64,000 bases of DNA from an uncultured Castellaniella sp. (GTDB taxonomy: Bacteria > Pseudomonadota > Gammaproteobacteria > Burkholderiales > Burkholderiaceae_B), in the NCBI RefSeq assembly GCF_937988725.1, contig NZ_CALKHS010000004.1:124001-188000 (forward strand), read 5' to 3'. Positions 51,961-59,381 of the stretch are shown here, in pieces. Within the stretch, counting starts at the first letter, position 1, and each line of letters starts with the position of its first letter. Both the position numbers and the translations under genes were made by a program. A model generated the notes under the pieces. The model had not been told where the DNA came from and did no database searches. It saw only the letters and a list, made by a program, of their open reading frames with translations.

Positions 51961-53181
51961 ATGGACTCTCTGATCACCGCGGCGGCGCGGGCCCTAGCCC
52001 GGGGCGATCTGCTCGGCGCGCTCAATCGGGTCGCGCTCAGGGACGATCCGCCCGCGCTGGCGCTGCGCGGCATCATCATGGCGCAGCTCGGCGACTTCGG
52101 GCTTGCCAAGGCGCTGCTCAAGCGCGCCGCCCGCGCCTTCGGCCCGAAGGAATCGGTCGGCCGGGCGCGCTGCGTCGTGGCCGAGGCCGAGATCGCGCTG
52201 GTCTCGCGAGACCTGGGATGGCCGGAAAAAGCGCTGGATGCGGCATGGGCGACGCTGGACGCGCAGGGCGACGTCGCCAATGCTGCGCATGCCCGCAATC
52301 TTTCCGCGCGCCGCCATTTGCTGATCGGCCGCCTGGACGAGGCGGAGCGCCTGCTGGCCGGGCTCGATCCTTCGCTGCTCCCGCCCGCGTCGCGCGCCGC
52401 GTACGAGCTGACCGTGGCCGGGGCCGCCATCCGCCGTATCGAGACGCGTGAAGCGCGCGCCGCCTTTTCCCGGGCTGCCGAGGCCGCGCGGCGAGCCGAC
52501 ATTCCTGCCTTGACGGCCGAAGTCGCCGGCGCGGCCCGTGTTCTCGATGCGCCGGCGGCTCGCCTGATCGCGGGCGGCGAGGAACGCCTTGTCCGTCTCG
52601 GGGACGTGGAGACGCTGCTGGGATCCGATGTCCTGGTCGTTGATGCCTGCCGGAACGTGGTGCGCGATCGTCGCGCGGTGGTGTCGCTCGCGTCGCGTCC
52701 GGTCCTGTTCACCCTGGTCCGCATTCTGGGCGAGGCATGGCCCGCCGGCGCGCCGAGGGATATCCTCATCGAGCGCGCCTTTCGCGCCCGGCACGCCGAC
52801 GAGTCGCATCGGGTCCGGCTGCGGGTCGAGATCGCGCGGTTGCGCGCGGAACTAGGCCAGGTCGCGGAGATTTCGGCGACGGCGGACGGTTTCGCGCTGG
52901 CCCCGCGCCATGCGGCAAGGGTGGTCACGCTGGCGCCGCCCGTCGATGAACCGGATGCGGACGTGCTCGCCTTCCTGGCCGATGGCGAGGCGTGGTCCAG
53001 TTCCGCGCTGGCGGTCGCGCTGGGTTCGAGCCCCCGCACCGTGCAGCGGGCGCTCGAACGGCTCTCGGCAGCCGGGAAGGCGCAATCCTTCGGCGGCGGC
53101 CGGGCGCGGCGCTGGACGGCGCCGTCCGTGCCCGGCTTCCCGACAATATTGTTACTCCCAGGCCCTTTGCCGGGCGCCTAG
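51961..53181 (+). CDS. Helix-turn-helix protein with TPR-like N-terminus
   Basis: A 406-residue protein. Residues about 1-210 are Ala/Arg-rich helical repeats resembling TPR units. A middle winged-helix-like region (about 235-330, SRPVLFTLVRILGEAWP...ILIERAFRARHADESHRVRLRVEIARLRAEL) looks like an OmpR-type DNA-binding domain. The C-terminal part (about 345-395) has a second HTH (SSSALAVALGSSPRTVQRALERLSAAGKA). It is probably a transcriptional regulator of the divergent DUF899 gene and the following propeller gene. Its very high Arg/Ala/GC content differs slightly from neighbours. Confidence 0.75.
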   Translation: MDSLITAAARALARGDLLGALNRVALRDDPPALALRGIIMAQLGDFGLAKALLKRAARAFGPKESVGRARCVVAEAEIALVSRDLGWPEKALDAAWATLDAQGDVANAAHARNLSARRHLLIGRLDEAERLLAGLDPSLLPPASRAAYELTVAGAAIRRIETREARAAFSRAAEAARRADIPALTAEVAGAARVLDAPAARLIAGGEERLVRLGDVETLLGSDVLVVDACRNVVRDRRAVVSLASRPVLFTLVRILGEAWPAGAPRDILIERAFRARHADESHRVRLRVEIARLRAELGQVAEISATADGFALAPRHAARVVTLAPPVDEPDADVLAFLADGEAWSSSALAVALGSSPRTVQRALERLSAAGKAQSFGGGRARRWTAPSVPGFPTILLLPGPLPGA

Positions 53182-53216
53182 ACTATGGGCATCAGCAACC
53201 CGACCGGGCGATCGCC

Positions 53217-53855
53217 ATGAAACACTCCCAAGCCGACATCCTTCGCGAATATGGTCCTTTTCCCGGCGCCAGCCAGGTCCATGGCCTCACCTTCGACGGC
53301 CGGCACGTCTGGTTCGCCAGCGGCGACCGGCTCAATGCCCTCGATCCCGAGACCGGCAAGGTCGTGCGCGTGATCGATGTCGCCGGAGATGCGGGGACTG
53401 CCTTCGACGGCACGCATCTGTTCCAGATCGTCGACGACCGCATCCTGAAGATCGATCTGCAAAGCGGGCGGGTGCTCGCCGCCATTCCGACGCCGGGCCA
53501 TGGCGGCGATTCCGGTCTGGCCTGGGCCGAAGGTTCGCTCTGGGTCGGCCAGGCCCGCGGCCGCAAGATCCATCAGGTCGATCCGGAGACGGGCGATGTC
53601 CTGCGCACGATCGAGTCCGACCGCCTCGTCACCGGCGTCACCTGGGTCGGCGGGCAGCTCTGGCACGGCACCTGGGAGGGCGACGAGAGCGACGTGAGGC
53701 GGATCGACCCCGAGACGGGCGAGGTCATGGAACGGATCGGGATGCCCGCGGGCGCCGGCGTGTCGGGCCTGGAAGCCGACGCGGCCGGCCGATTCTTCTG
53801 CGGCGGCGGCGACAGCGGCAAGATACGGGCCGTCCGCCGGCCGCAATCCGCTTGA
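53217..53855 (+). CDS. Cytoplasmic beta-propeller protein (glutamine-cyclotransferase/Vgb-like)
   Basis: A 212-residue protein with repeated blades such as VHGLTFDGRHVWFASGD, LNALDPETGKVVRVID, KIHQVDPETGDVLRTIE and VRRIDPETGEVMERIG. The LDPETG repeats are typical of PQQ-like or glutamine-cyclotransferase-like propellers. There is no signal peptide. The function is unknown; it may bind a small ligand. It follows the HTH gene by 35 bp and travels with the DUF899-regulator group. Confidence 0.72.
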   Translation: MKHSQADILREYGPFPGASQVHGLTFDGRHVWFASGDRLNALDPETGKVVRVIDVAGDAGTAFDGTHLFQIVDDRILKIDLQSGRVLAAIPTPGHGGDSGLAWAEGSLWVGQARGRKIHQVDPETGDVLRTIESDRLVTGVTWVGGQLWHGTWEGDESDVRRIDPETGEVMERIGMPAGAGVSGLEADAAGRFFCGGGDSGKIRAVRRPQSA

Positions 53856-53872
53856 GGCGAACTGATTCCGGC

Positions 53873-54952
53873 TCAGAACCCCAACAGGACCGCCGCGCCG
53901 CCCGCCAGCATGCCCAGGAACACGATGCCGGCGATCATGACCGCCAGGTCCGCGCGGCGGAATGATTTGGCCACCATGGCCAGCGAAGGCAGGCTCACGG
54001 GCGGCAGCGTGACGAGCAGCGCGGCGGCCGGGCCGGCCGCGACGCCCAGCGCCAGCATGGCCTGGACGATGGGGACTTCGCCGGCGGTCGGGATGACGAA
54101 GAGGAGTCCGGCAATGGCGGCACCCGCGATCCACAGCAGGCTGTTGTCGATGCTCATGTCCAGCACCGGGAACAGCCAGGCGCGGGCGGCGCCCAGCAGC
54201 AGCACCAGGATCAGGTATTCGGGCAGCAGGCGCAGCGCCATGCCCGTGAAGGCCCGCGCCCAGCGTCGCAGCATGGAGTGGACATCCATGGGCGCGTCGG
54301 CATCGCAGGCGTCCGTGTCCATGCCTGCGGGGGTCGACGCCAGCGGAGCGCTGGAACGGTTCAGGCGGTTCACCAGCCAGCCTAGCCCCAGCACCATCGC
54401 CAGGCCCGCGGCCAGCCGCAGCCCGGCCCATTGCCAGCCGAGCACGAAGCCCATGAACACCAGCGTGGCCGGATTGAGCATGGTGTTGCCCAGCCAGTAG
54501 GCCGCGGTGGCGCCAGGGGCCGCGCGGCACTGCCGCAGCCCGTTCACCACGGGGGCGGAGCAGCAGGTGCACATCATGCTGGGAATGGAGAGCAGGCTGC
54601 CCGTCAGGACGCTGCCCGCGCCGGAACCCCCCAGCCAGCGCCGGATCCATCGGGGCGGCAGCAGGGCCTGCAGGGCGGATCCCAGCAGCAGCCCCAGGAT
54701 CAGCGCCTTCCAGATCGCACGCCCATAGGCCAGGGCGTAGTCCAGGGCGGCCTGCAGCGAGGGCGCGGGGAGCATGCCGTCGCTGCCGTTCAGGATGGAG
54801 CCGCCGATGGAGCGGGTCTGCTCCGCGACGAAGATCCGGTCGTAGTAGGGCGACCATTTCACGTAATACAGGCCGACGAGCGCGATCAGGGCGAAGACGC
54901 AGAGCCCCCAGAGAGGATGCCGCGCGTGCGGGGCGGAGGGGCGGCCGGTCAT
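53873..54952 (-). CDS. YraQ/DUF318-family permease
   Basis: A 359-residue membrane protein with about eight helices in two homologous halves. The first half has SIPSMMCTCCSAPVVNGLRQ and the second VIPTAGEVPIVQAMLALG; the CTCCSAP motif and the paired P-hinge segments define the PF03773 permease family. Such permeases are linked to metal, metalloid or thiol-compound transport. A charged linker between halves has Asp/Cys clusters (DTDACDADAPMD). It converges with the propeller gene 17 bp away. Confidence 0.87.
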   Translation of the reverse strand: MTGRPSAPHARHPLWGLCVFALIALVGLYYVKWSPYYDRIFVAEQTRSIGGSILNGSDGMLPAPSLQAALDYALAYGRAIWKALILGLLLGSALQALLPPRWIRRWLGGSGAGSVLTGSLLSIPSMMCTCCSAPVVNGLRQCRAAPGATAAYWLGNTMLNPATLVFMGFVLGWQWAGLRLAAGLAMVLGLGWLVNRLNRSSAPLASTPAGMDTDACDADAPMDVHSMLRRWARAFTGMALRLLPEYLILVLLLGAARAWLFPVLDMSIDNSLLWIAGAAIAGLLFVIPTAGEVPIVQAMLALGVAAGPAAALLVTLPPVSLPSLAMVAKSFRRADLAVMIAGIVFLGMLAGGAAVLLGF

Positions 54953-55204
54953 CGCGGGCTCCCGGGACGGGGAAGGCGGGCGCGAGGGGAAACAGCGCGT
55001 GCGGAAGGACGCGTTGTCGTCGAGGGGGATCGTTCAGGCATGGTCGGAAGGCGGGCAATGAAGGGGACCGTGCGGCGCCATTGTGGCGTCGGGGCCGGCC
55101 GCCATCATAAACCATGCCGTGCCGGAAGCGGCGGAGCGCGCGGGTCCGGGGAGCGGGACTGGAGGAGGGTCGGACGCGAAATGCCGGCGGCGCGGCCGCC
55201 GCGT

Positions 55205-55465
55205 TCAGCGGCCGCCCTTTTCATCCCCGGGCCCGCGGGGTTCCCGCTGCAGCGCGACGTTCGTGCGTTCCGGCTCCACCGCGCAGACCCCCTCCACGGT
55301 CGAGAGTTCCGTCAGATGGTCTTCCTCGATGCTGCCGGCGATGGCTCCGATCGTCGCGAGTTCCCGCTCCACGTCCAGGCCCGCCTGCCGACAGCGCTCG
55401 ACGACGAGCCGGTAGCGATCGCGCCAGTCTTCGTGGATCAGGACGGTCAGGTGGATCCGGGACAT
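55205..55465 (-). CDS. Subtilisin-propeptide-like small protein (putative protease inhibitor or chaperone)
   Basis: An 86-residue protein. MSRIHLTVLIHEDWRDRY forms a first strand and helix, and GAIAGSIEEDHLTELSTVEGVCAVEPERT matches the second half of an I9-type subtilisin prodomain. The heptad AVEPERT (62-68) also occurs in the N-terminal region of the adjacent subtilase (87-93), where a prodomain is expected. It starts 4 bp after the subtilase gene, so both are co-expressed. I infer it binds the protease in trans as inhibitor or folding helper. No signal peptide. Confidence 0.6.
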   Translation of the reverse strand: MSRIHLTVLIHEDWRDRYRLVVERCRQAGLDVERELATIGAIAGSIEEDHLTELSTVEGVCAVEPERTNVALQREPRGPGDEKGGR

Positions 55466-55469
55466 GATG

Positions 55470-56663
55470 TCAGCCCCTGGATTGCGAGGCGGCGCCGGGC
55501 GCCTTCACCAGGCCGGCGCCCACGTCGCGCGGCGGCGCCTGCAGCTTTCCGGCGGCCTCCGTCAGGCGTTTCAGCAGCCGGTCGGCGCGGGCATCGGGAT
55601 CGGCTTGCGCATGGAGCGCCGCGACGCCCGCGACGAAGGGCGTCGCCATGCTGGTGCCGCTCAGCGTCTGGTGCAGTTCGGGGGCCGGCCAGGAAGACAG
55701 GATGTCGACCCCCGGGGCCGCCAGATTGATTTCACCGCCGTCGCCCTGCAGGCCGCCGTCCGAGAAAGGCGCCACGGACAGGTCTTCCGCAAGGGCGCCG
55801 ATGGCCGCGATGGACGGGCAGTTGGCCGGGTGGCCCACGGGCGCGATCCGCCCGGGGCGCTCGCTCTCGTTGCCGGCGGCGGCGACGATGAGCGTGCCGG
55901 CGGCCAGGGCCCGGCGGGCGACGCCCTCGAAGACGGCGGAGTAACCCTGTCCCGGCTCGACCGGGCTGCCCAGCGACATGGACACGATGGCGCAGCCTTG
56001 CTCGACGGCCCAGTCGATGCCCTCCAGGATCCCGCCGTCGGCGCCGCTTCCATCGTCTCCCAGGACCTTGCCGATATACAGATCCGCCTCTCCGGCCACC
56101 CCGTAGCGGGGCTGTCCTTTCGGTTGCGCGGGCCCTGCGGCGATGCCCGCGCAATGGGTGCCATGGCCGTTGCCGTCCTGCACGGGCTGGCCCGGCACGA
56201 AAGAGCGGCTTTCGATGGTGCGGCCGGCGAAATCGGGATGCGTCAGATCGAGCCCGGTGTCCAGGATGGCGATGCGGACGCCCTTGCCCGTCTGCCCGGT
56301 CGCATCGGCGCCGACCGCGCGCACGCCCCACGTGGCTTCGGCCGCCGCGCCGGCCCGGCGCCCGGTGTCCGCGATGGCGTATACGGTGCGTTCGGGCTCG
56401 ACGGCCAGGATGGTGTTGCCGCCGGCCGCCTCGGCCAGGCGCGCCTGGGCCTGTTCCGTGCAGCGCACGAAGGCTACGCCGATATGGTCGAACACCAGGG
56501 CGCAGGCGTCGTCCAGCGCCTCGGTCGCGGCGCTGGATCGGTGGCGGATGGAAACCTGGGCGAGGCTGCTCAGGTGCTGGATGCTGGCCTGCAGATCGTC
56601 CTGGCCCAAGAGAATCAGATAGCGTCCGGTTACGGACCGGGCGCCGGCGTTGATGCGTGACAT
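55470..56663 (-). CDS. Subtilisin-like (S8) serine protease
   Basis: A 397-residue S8 peptidase. The N-terminal ~95 residues are a non-catalytic prodomain-like part. The catalytic Asp is in RIAILDTGLDLTHPDF, the His in GNGHGTHCAGIAAG, the oxyanion Asn in VAAAGNESE, and the Ser in LSGTSMATPFVAGVAAL. There is no signal peptide, so it probably acts inside the cell or is released by another route. It ends with a short Pro/Ala-rich tail. The following gene encodes a stand-alone propeptide-like protein 4 bp away. Confidence 0.92.
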   Translation of the reverse strand: MSRINAGARSVTGRYLILLGQDDLQASIQHLSSLAQVSIRHRSSAATEALDDACALVFDHIGVAFVRCTEQAQARLAEAAGGNTILAVEPERTVYAIADTGRRAGAAAEATWGVRAVGADATGQTGKGVRIAILDTGLDLTHPDFAGRTIESRSFVPGQPVQDGNGHGTHCAGIAAGPAQPKGQPRYGVAGEADLYIGKVLGDDGSGADGGILEGIDWAVEQGCAIVSMSLGSPVEPGQGYSAVFEGVARRALAAGTLIVAAAGNESERPGRIAPVGHPANCPSIAAIGALAEDLSVAPFSDGGLQGDGGEINLAAPGVDILSSWPAPELHQTLSGTSMATPFVAGVAALHAQADPDARADRLLKRLTEAAGKLQAPPRDVGAGLVKAPGAASQSRG

Positions 56664-56831
56664 GGCACTCTCCCGCTGGGGTGGCGATGAGTCACCATAG
56701 CATGGGGGAAATCTTCGAAATAGCGGCAGTAAAGTGTTTTTGCAATAAATTCACCGTCGAAACATGCCTGTTGCGCGCAACTCGTAACAGGCATTGATAT
56801 CATGGCGGCTGTTCCACCTGAAAGACGCTTC

Positions 56832-57638
56832 ATGAAAAAGACTCTTGCCATCTGCTCCCTGGTCCTGATGCTGGGCGCATGCGCCCAGACGCCGTCGACC
56901 GCTCCTTCCGCGCCGGATTCCCCCGCCATGACGATCACCACTCCCTTGCGCCTCGATGCCCGGACCCTCGCCGCCTACGATTGGCGCCTGGTGGATGGCC
57001 GGGATGCCCAGGGGCGCGACATCGCGGCGCTGGGGGCGGGCGCCGACAGCCCCGCGCGTCTGGCGTTTTCCGACCAGGCCATCCGGGTGCTGGGCGGCTG
57101 CAATACGCAATTTGGCGGCTATGCCCTGAAATCGGACAGTCTGCGGATCCAGGGGCTGGCGAGCACCATGAAGGCCTGCGCGCCCGATCTGATGCGGCGG
57201 GACCAGGCGCTGGCCGGTCTGCTGAAGGGTTCCCTGGCGGCGCGCATCGGCGGCCAGCCGGGAGATCCGTCCCTGGCGCTGACGACGCAGGCCGGCGACG
57301 TGCTGCGTTTCGCCGGCAAGCCCACTCCCGAGACCCTGACCGGCAGCCGGGGCGTCGTCGAGTTCCTGGAAGTCGCCCCGCGGACGGTCGCCTGCAATCA
57401 TCCCCTGATTCCGGATCACCGCTGCCTGAGCGTGCGTGAACGCCGATACAGCGACGCGGGCATGCTGCTGCCGGCGGCTGGGCCCTGGCATCCGCTGTAT
57501 GACACCATCCAAGGGTACACGCACCAGGACGGCGTCGCCGCCATCCTGCGGGTCAAGCGCTATGACTGGAAGAACCCGCCGGCGGACGCGTCGTCGGTGC
57601 TGTACGTGCTGGATCTGGTCGTGCAGCAGGGGCGCTGA
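56832..57638 (+). CDS. META and DUF4377 domain lipoprotein
   Basis: A 268-residue outer-envelope lipoprotein. The signal MKKTLAICSLVLMLGAC has a lipobox LGAC with lipidated Cys17. Residues about 40-165 are a META/HslJ-like domain (YDWRLVDGRDAQGRD, IRVLGGCNTQFGGY, STMKACAPDLMRRD). The C-terminal part (about 180-265, VAPRTVACNHPLIPDHRCLSVRERRY) is DUF4377. META proteins are linked to heat or antibiotic tolerance and adhesion; the role here is unknown. Divergent from the subtilase gene. Confidence 0.9.
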   Translation: MKKTLAICSLVLMLGACAQTPSTAPSAPDSPAMTITTPLRLDARTLAAYDWRLVDGRDAQGRDIAALGAGADSPARLAFSDQAIRVLGGCNTQFGGYALKSDSLRIQGLASTMKACAPDLMRRDQALAGLLKGSLAARIGGQPGDPSLALTTQAGDVLRFAGKPTPETLTGSRGVVEFLEVAPRTVACNHPLIPDHRCLSVRERRYSDAGMLLPAAGPWHPLYDTIQGYTHQDGVAAILRVKRYDWKNPPADASSVLYVLDLVVQQGR

Positions 57639-57662
57639 GCGGCCCGGACGACGGCGGGGCCG

Positions 57663-58340
57663 TCAGGCCTCGGGCGGTTCCAGGGCGTCGCGCCACAGGG
57701 TGGGCCGGCCCAGGTACCGCTGGATCGGCAGGGCGCCCCAGGTGCCGTCCCGGTGCATCAGCACGGCGGGAAAGCCGGTGATTCCGAACGCGTGCATCAG
57801 CGCGCGGGTGTCGGCGACGTGGGCTTCGCAGGCGTCTCCGGACATGGACTGGAAACGCGCCTTGAATGCGTCGCCGGGCAGGCCGATGTCCTGGGCCAGG
57901 CGCTGCAGGACGGCTTCGTCGGCCACGGCGGCGCCTTCGACGTAGTGGCCTTGCTGGATGCGATGCAGCATGCGCAGGCCCTGGCCGTCCAGCGATTCCG
58001 CCGCCAGGATGGCGGCGGTGGGGGGCGCGGAATCCAGCCAGACCGCGTCGTCGCGCAGCAGTCCGTTGAAATAGGCGTCCCCGAAAGGCTGGCCCGACAG
58101 CTGGGCGATGCGGCGGTCCATGGGAATGACGTGTTCGCGCCAGTCGGGCGTGATGCGCCGGCGCATGGAGCCGCTGAGCATGCCGCCCGCATGCAGTTCG
58201 ACGCGGATGCCCCGCACCCGGCTGGCGGCCTGGACCAAGGGCGCCACGGCATAGCACCAGCCGCACAAGGGGTCGAAGACGTAGTGCAGGGTGGTGCCGT
58301 CGGAGGCGGAAGAGGCGGCGTGCGTGGGTGCGGCGGACAT
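57663..58340 (-). CDS. DsbA-family (FrnE-like) thioredoxin-fold protein
   Basis: A 225-residue protein with a thioredoxin fold and helical insertion. The active site is C26-G-W-C29 in YVFDPLCGWCYAVAPL; the cis-Pro is in GITGFPAVLMHRDG near 195. No signal peptide is seen, so it is probably cytosolic, like FrnE/HCCA-isomerase relatives, and could act as a disulfide isomerase or a glutathione-linked isomerase. Start ATG 58340 fits the fold; the upstream extension is not conserved. Divergent from the LysR gene at 58466. Confidence 0.87.
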   Translation of the reverse strand: MSAAPTHAASSASDGTTLHYVFDPLCGWCYAVAPLVQAASRVRGIRVELHAGGMLSGSMRRRITPDWREHVIPMDRRIAQLSGQPFGDAYFNGLLRDDAVWLDSAPPTAAILAAESLDGQGLRMLHRIQQGHYVEGAAVADEAVLQRLAQDIGLPGDAFKARFQSMSGDACEAHVADTRALMHAFGITGFPAVLMHRDGTWGALPIQRYLGRPTLWRDALEPPEA

Positions 58341-58465
58341 GGGGGGCGTGAATCCGGGTATCGGGCCGCCGGCGCGCTGGTGCGGCGGTGCCGTATTCTC
58401 TGATATTTGAGCGCGGTGATAAACGGCATAATGTGAGCATCTTTGTTGCATGGGATGCGCATATC

Positions 58466-59380
58466 ATGGACCGCTTGATGGCCGCTCGGGTATTCGTCAC
58501 CATTGCACAACGCGGCAGCCTGACGGCTGCGGCCTCCACCCTGCAGATGTCGCGGGCCATGGTGACCCGGTACCTGGCCGAGATGGAAAATTGGGCCGGG
58601 GCGCGCCTGTTCCACCGCAATACCCGCCATCTGGGGCTGACCCTGATCGGCCAGCAGATGCTGGACCGCAGCCTGGGATTGCTGACGCTGGCCGACCAGC
58701 TGCCCTGGCGGTCGGTGGATGAGGACGCGCAGATGCAGGGCGTCCTGCGCGTGGCCTGTCCCCAGGCCCTGGCGCAGACGCTGCTGGCGGGGCTGGTCAG
58801 CCGGTTCCTGGCGCTGCATCCCGAATCCGCCATCGAATTGCTGGTGGCCGAAAGCACGATGGACCTGGTGGCCGAGGGCATCGACATGGCTGTTCGCGTC
58901 AGCAATTCCCTGGATCCCGTCCTGATCGCCCGTCCGCTGGGGGTGTGCGGTTTCGTCCTGTGCGCGGCGCCCGCCTACCTGGCCCGGCGCGGGCGCCCGG
59001 CCGGCCTGGGAGACCTGGTGGACCACAACTGCCTGACCTACACCTATTTCGGCCGCAGCCTGTGGCGTTTCACCCTGGGGGGCGAAATCGTGGAGGTGCC
59101 GGTCAGCGGCAATCTCAGCGCCAATGACAGCATGACCCTGCTGAGCGCCACCCAGGCGGGGGCGGGCATCAGCCTGATGCCCTGGCCCGCCGCCAAGGCT
59201 CCGGTGGCGCGGGGCGAACTGGAAATCCTGCTGCCCGAGGCCGAGCCCCAGAGCCTGGGCATCCATGCCGTCTATGCCAGCCGGGAACACCAGTCCGTGC
59301 TGATGCGCCGGTTCCTGGATTTCCTGGTGGATGCCTTCGCGCGGCCCGAGGTGTCCCGGGGGGTCGCGCAGGCCTGTTGA
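58466..59380 (+). CDS. LysR-family transcriptional regulator
   Basis: A 304-residue LTTR of the CrgA/PecT-like subgroup: FVTIAQRGSLTAAASTLQMSRAMVTRYLAEMENWAGARLFHR forms the winged HTH, followed by an effector domain with AVRVSNSLDPVLIARPLG and LCAAPAYLARRGRP. It lies divergent from the DsbA-like gene (125 bp spacer), its probable target. It ends 1 bp before the stop of the convergent metal-ATPase gene. Confidence 0.92.
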   Translation: MDRLMAARVFVTIAQRGSLTAAASTLQMSRAMVTRYLAEMENWAGARLFHRNTRHLGLTLIGQQMLDRSLGLLTLADQLPWRSVDEDAQMQGVLRVACPQALAQTLLAGLVSRFLALHPESAIELLVAESTMDLVAEGIDMAVRVSNSLDPVLIARPLGVCGFVLCAAPAYLARRGRPAGLGDLVDHNCLTYTYFGRSLWRFTLGGEIVEVPVSGNLSANDSMTLLSATQAGAGISLMPWPAAKAPVARGELEILLPEAEPQSLGIHAVYASREHQSVLMRRFLDFLVDAFARPEVSRGVAQAC

Positions 59381-59381
59381 T

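Noticed and set aside
54953..55204. Gene in the spacer between the YraQ-type permease and the small propeptide-like gene
   Set aside because: Only Arg/Gly-rich frames occur, with no recognisable domain or start signal.
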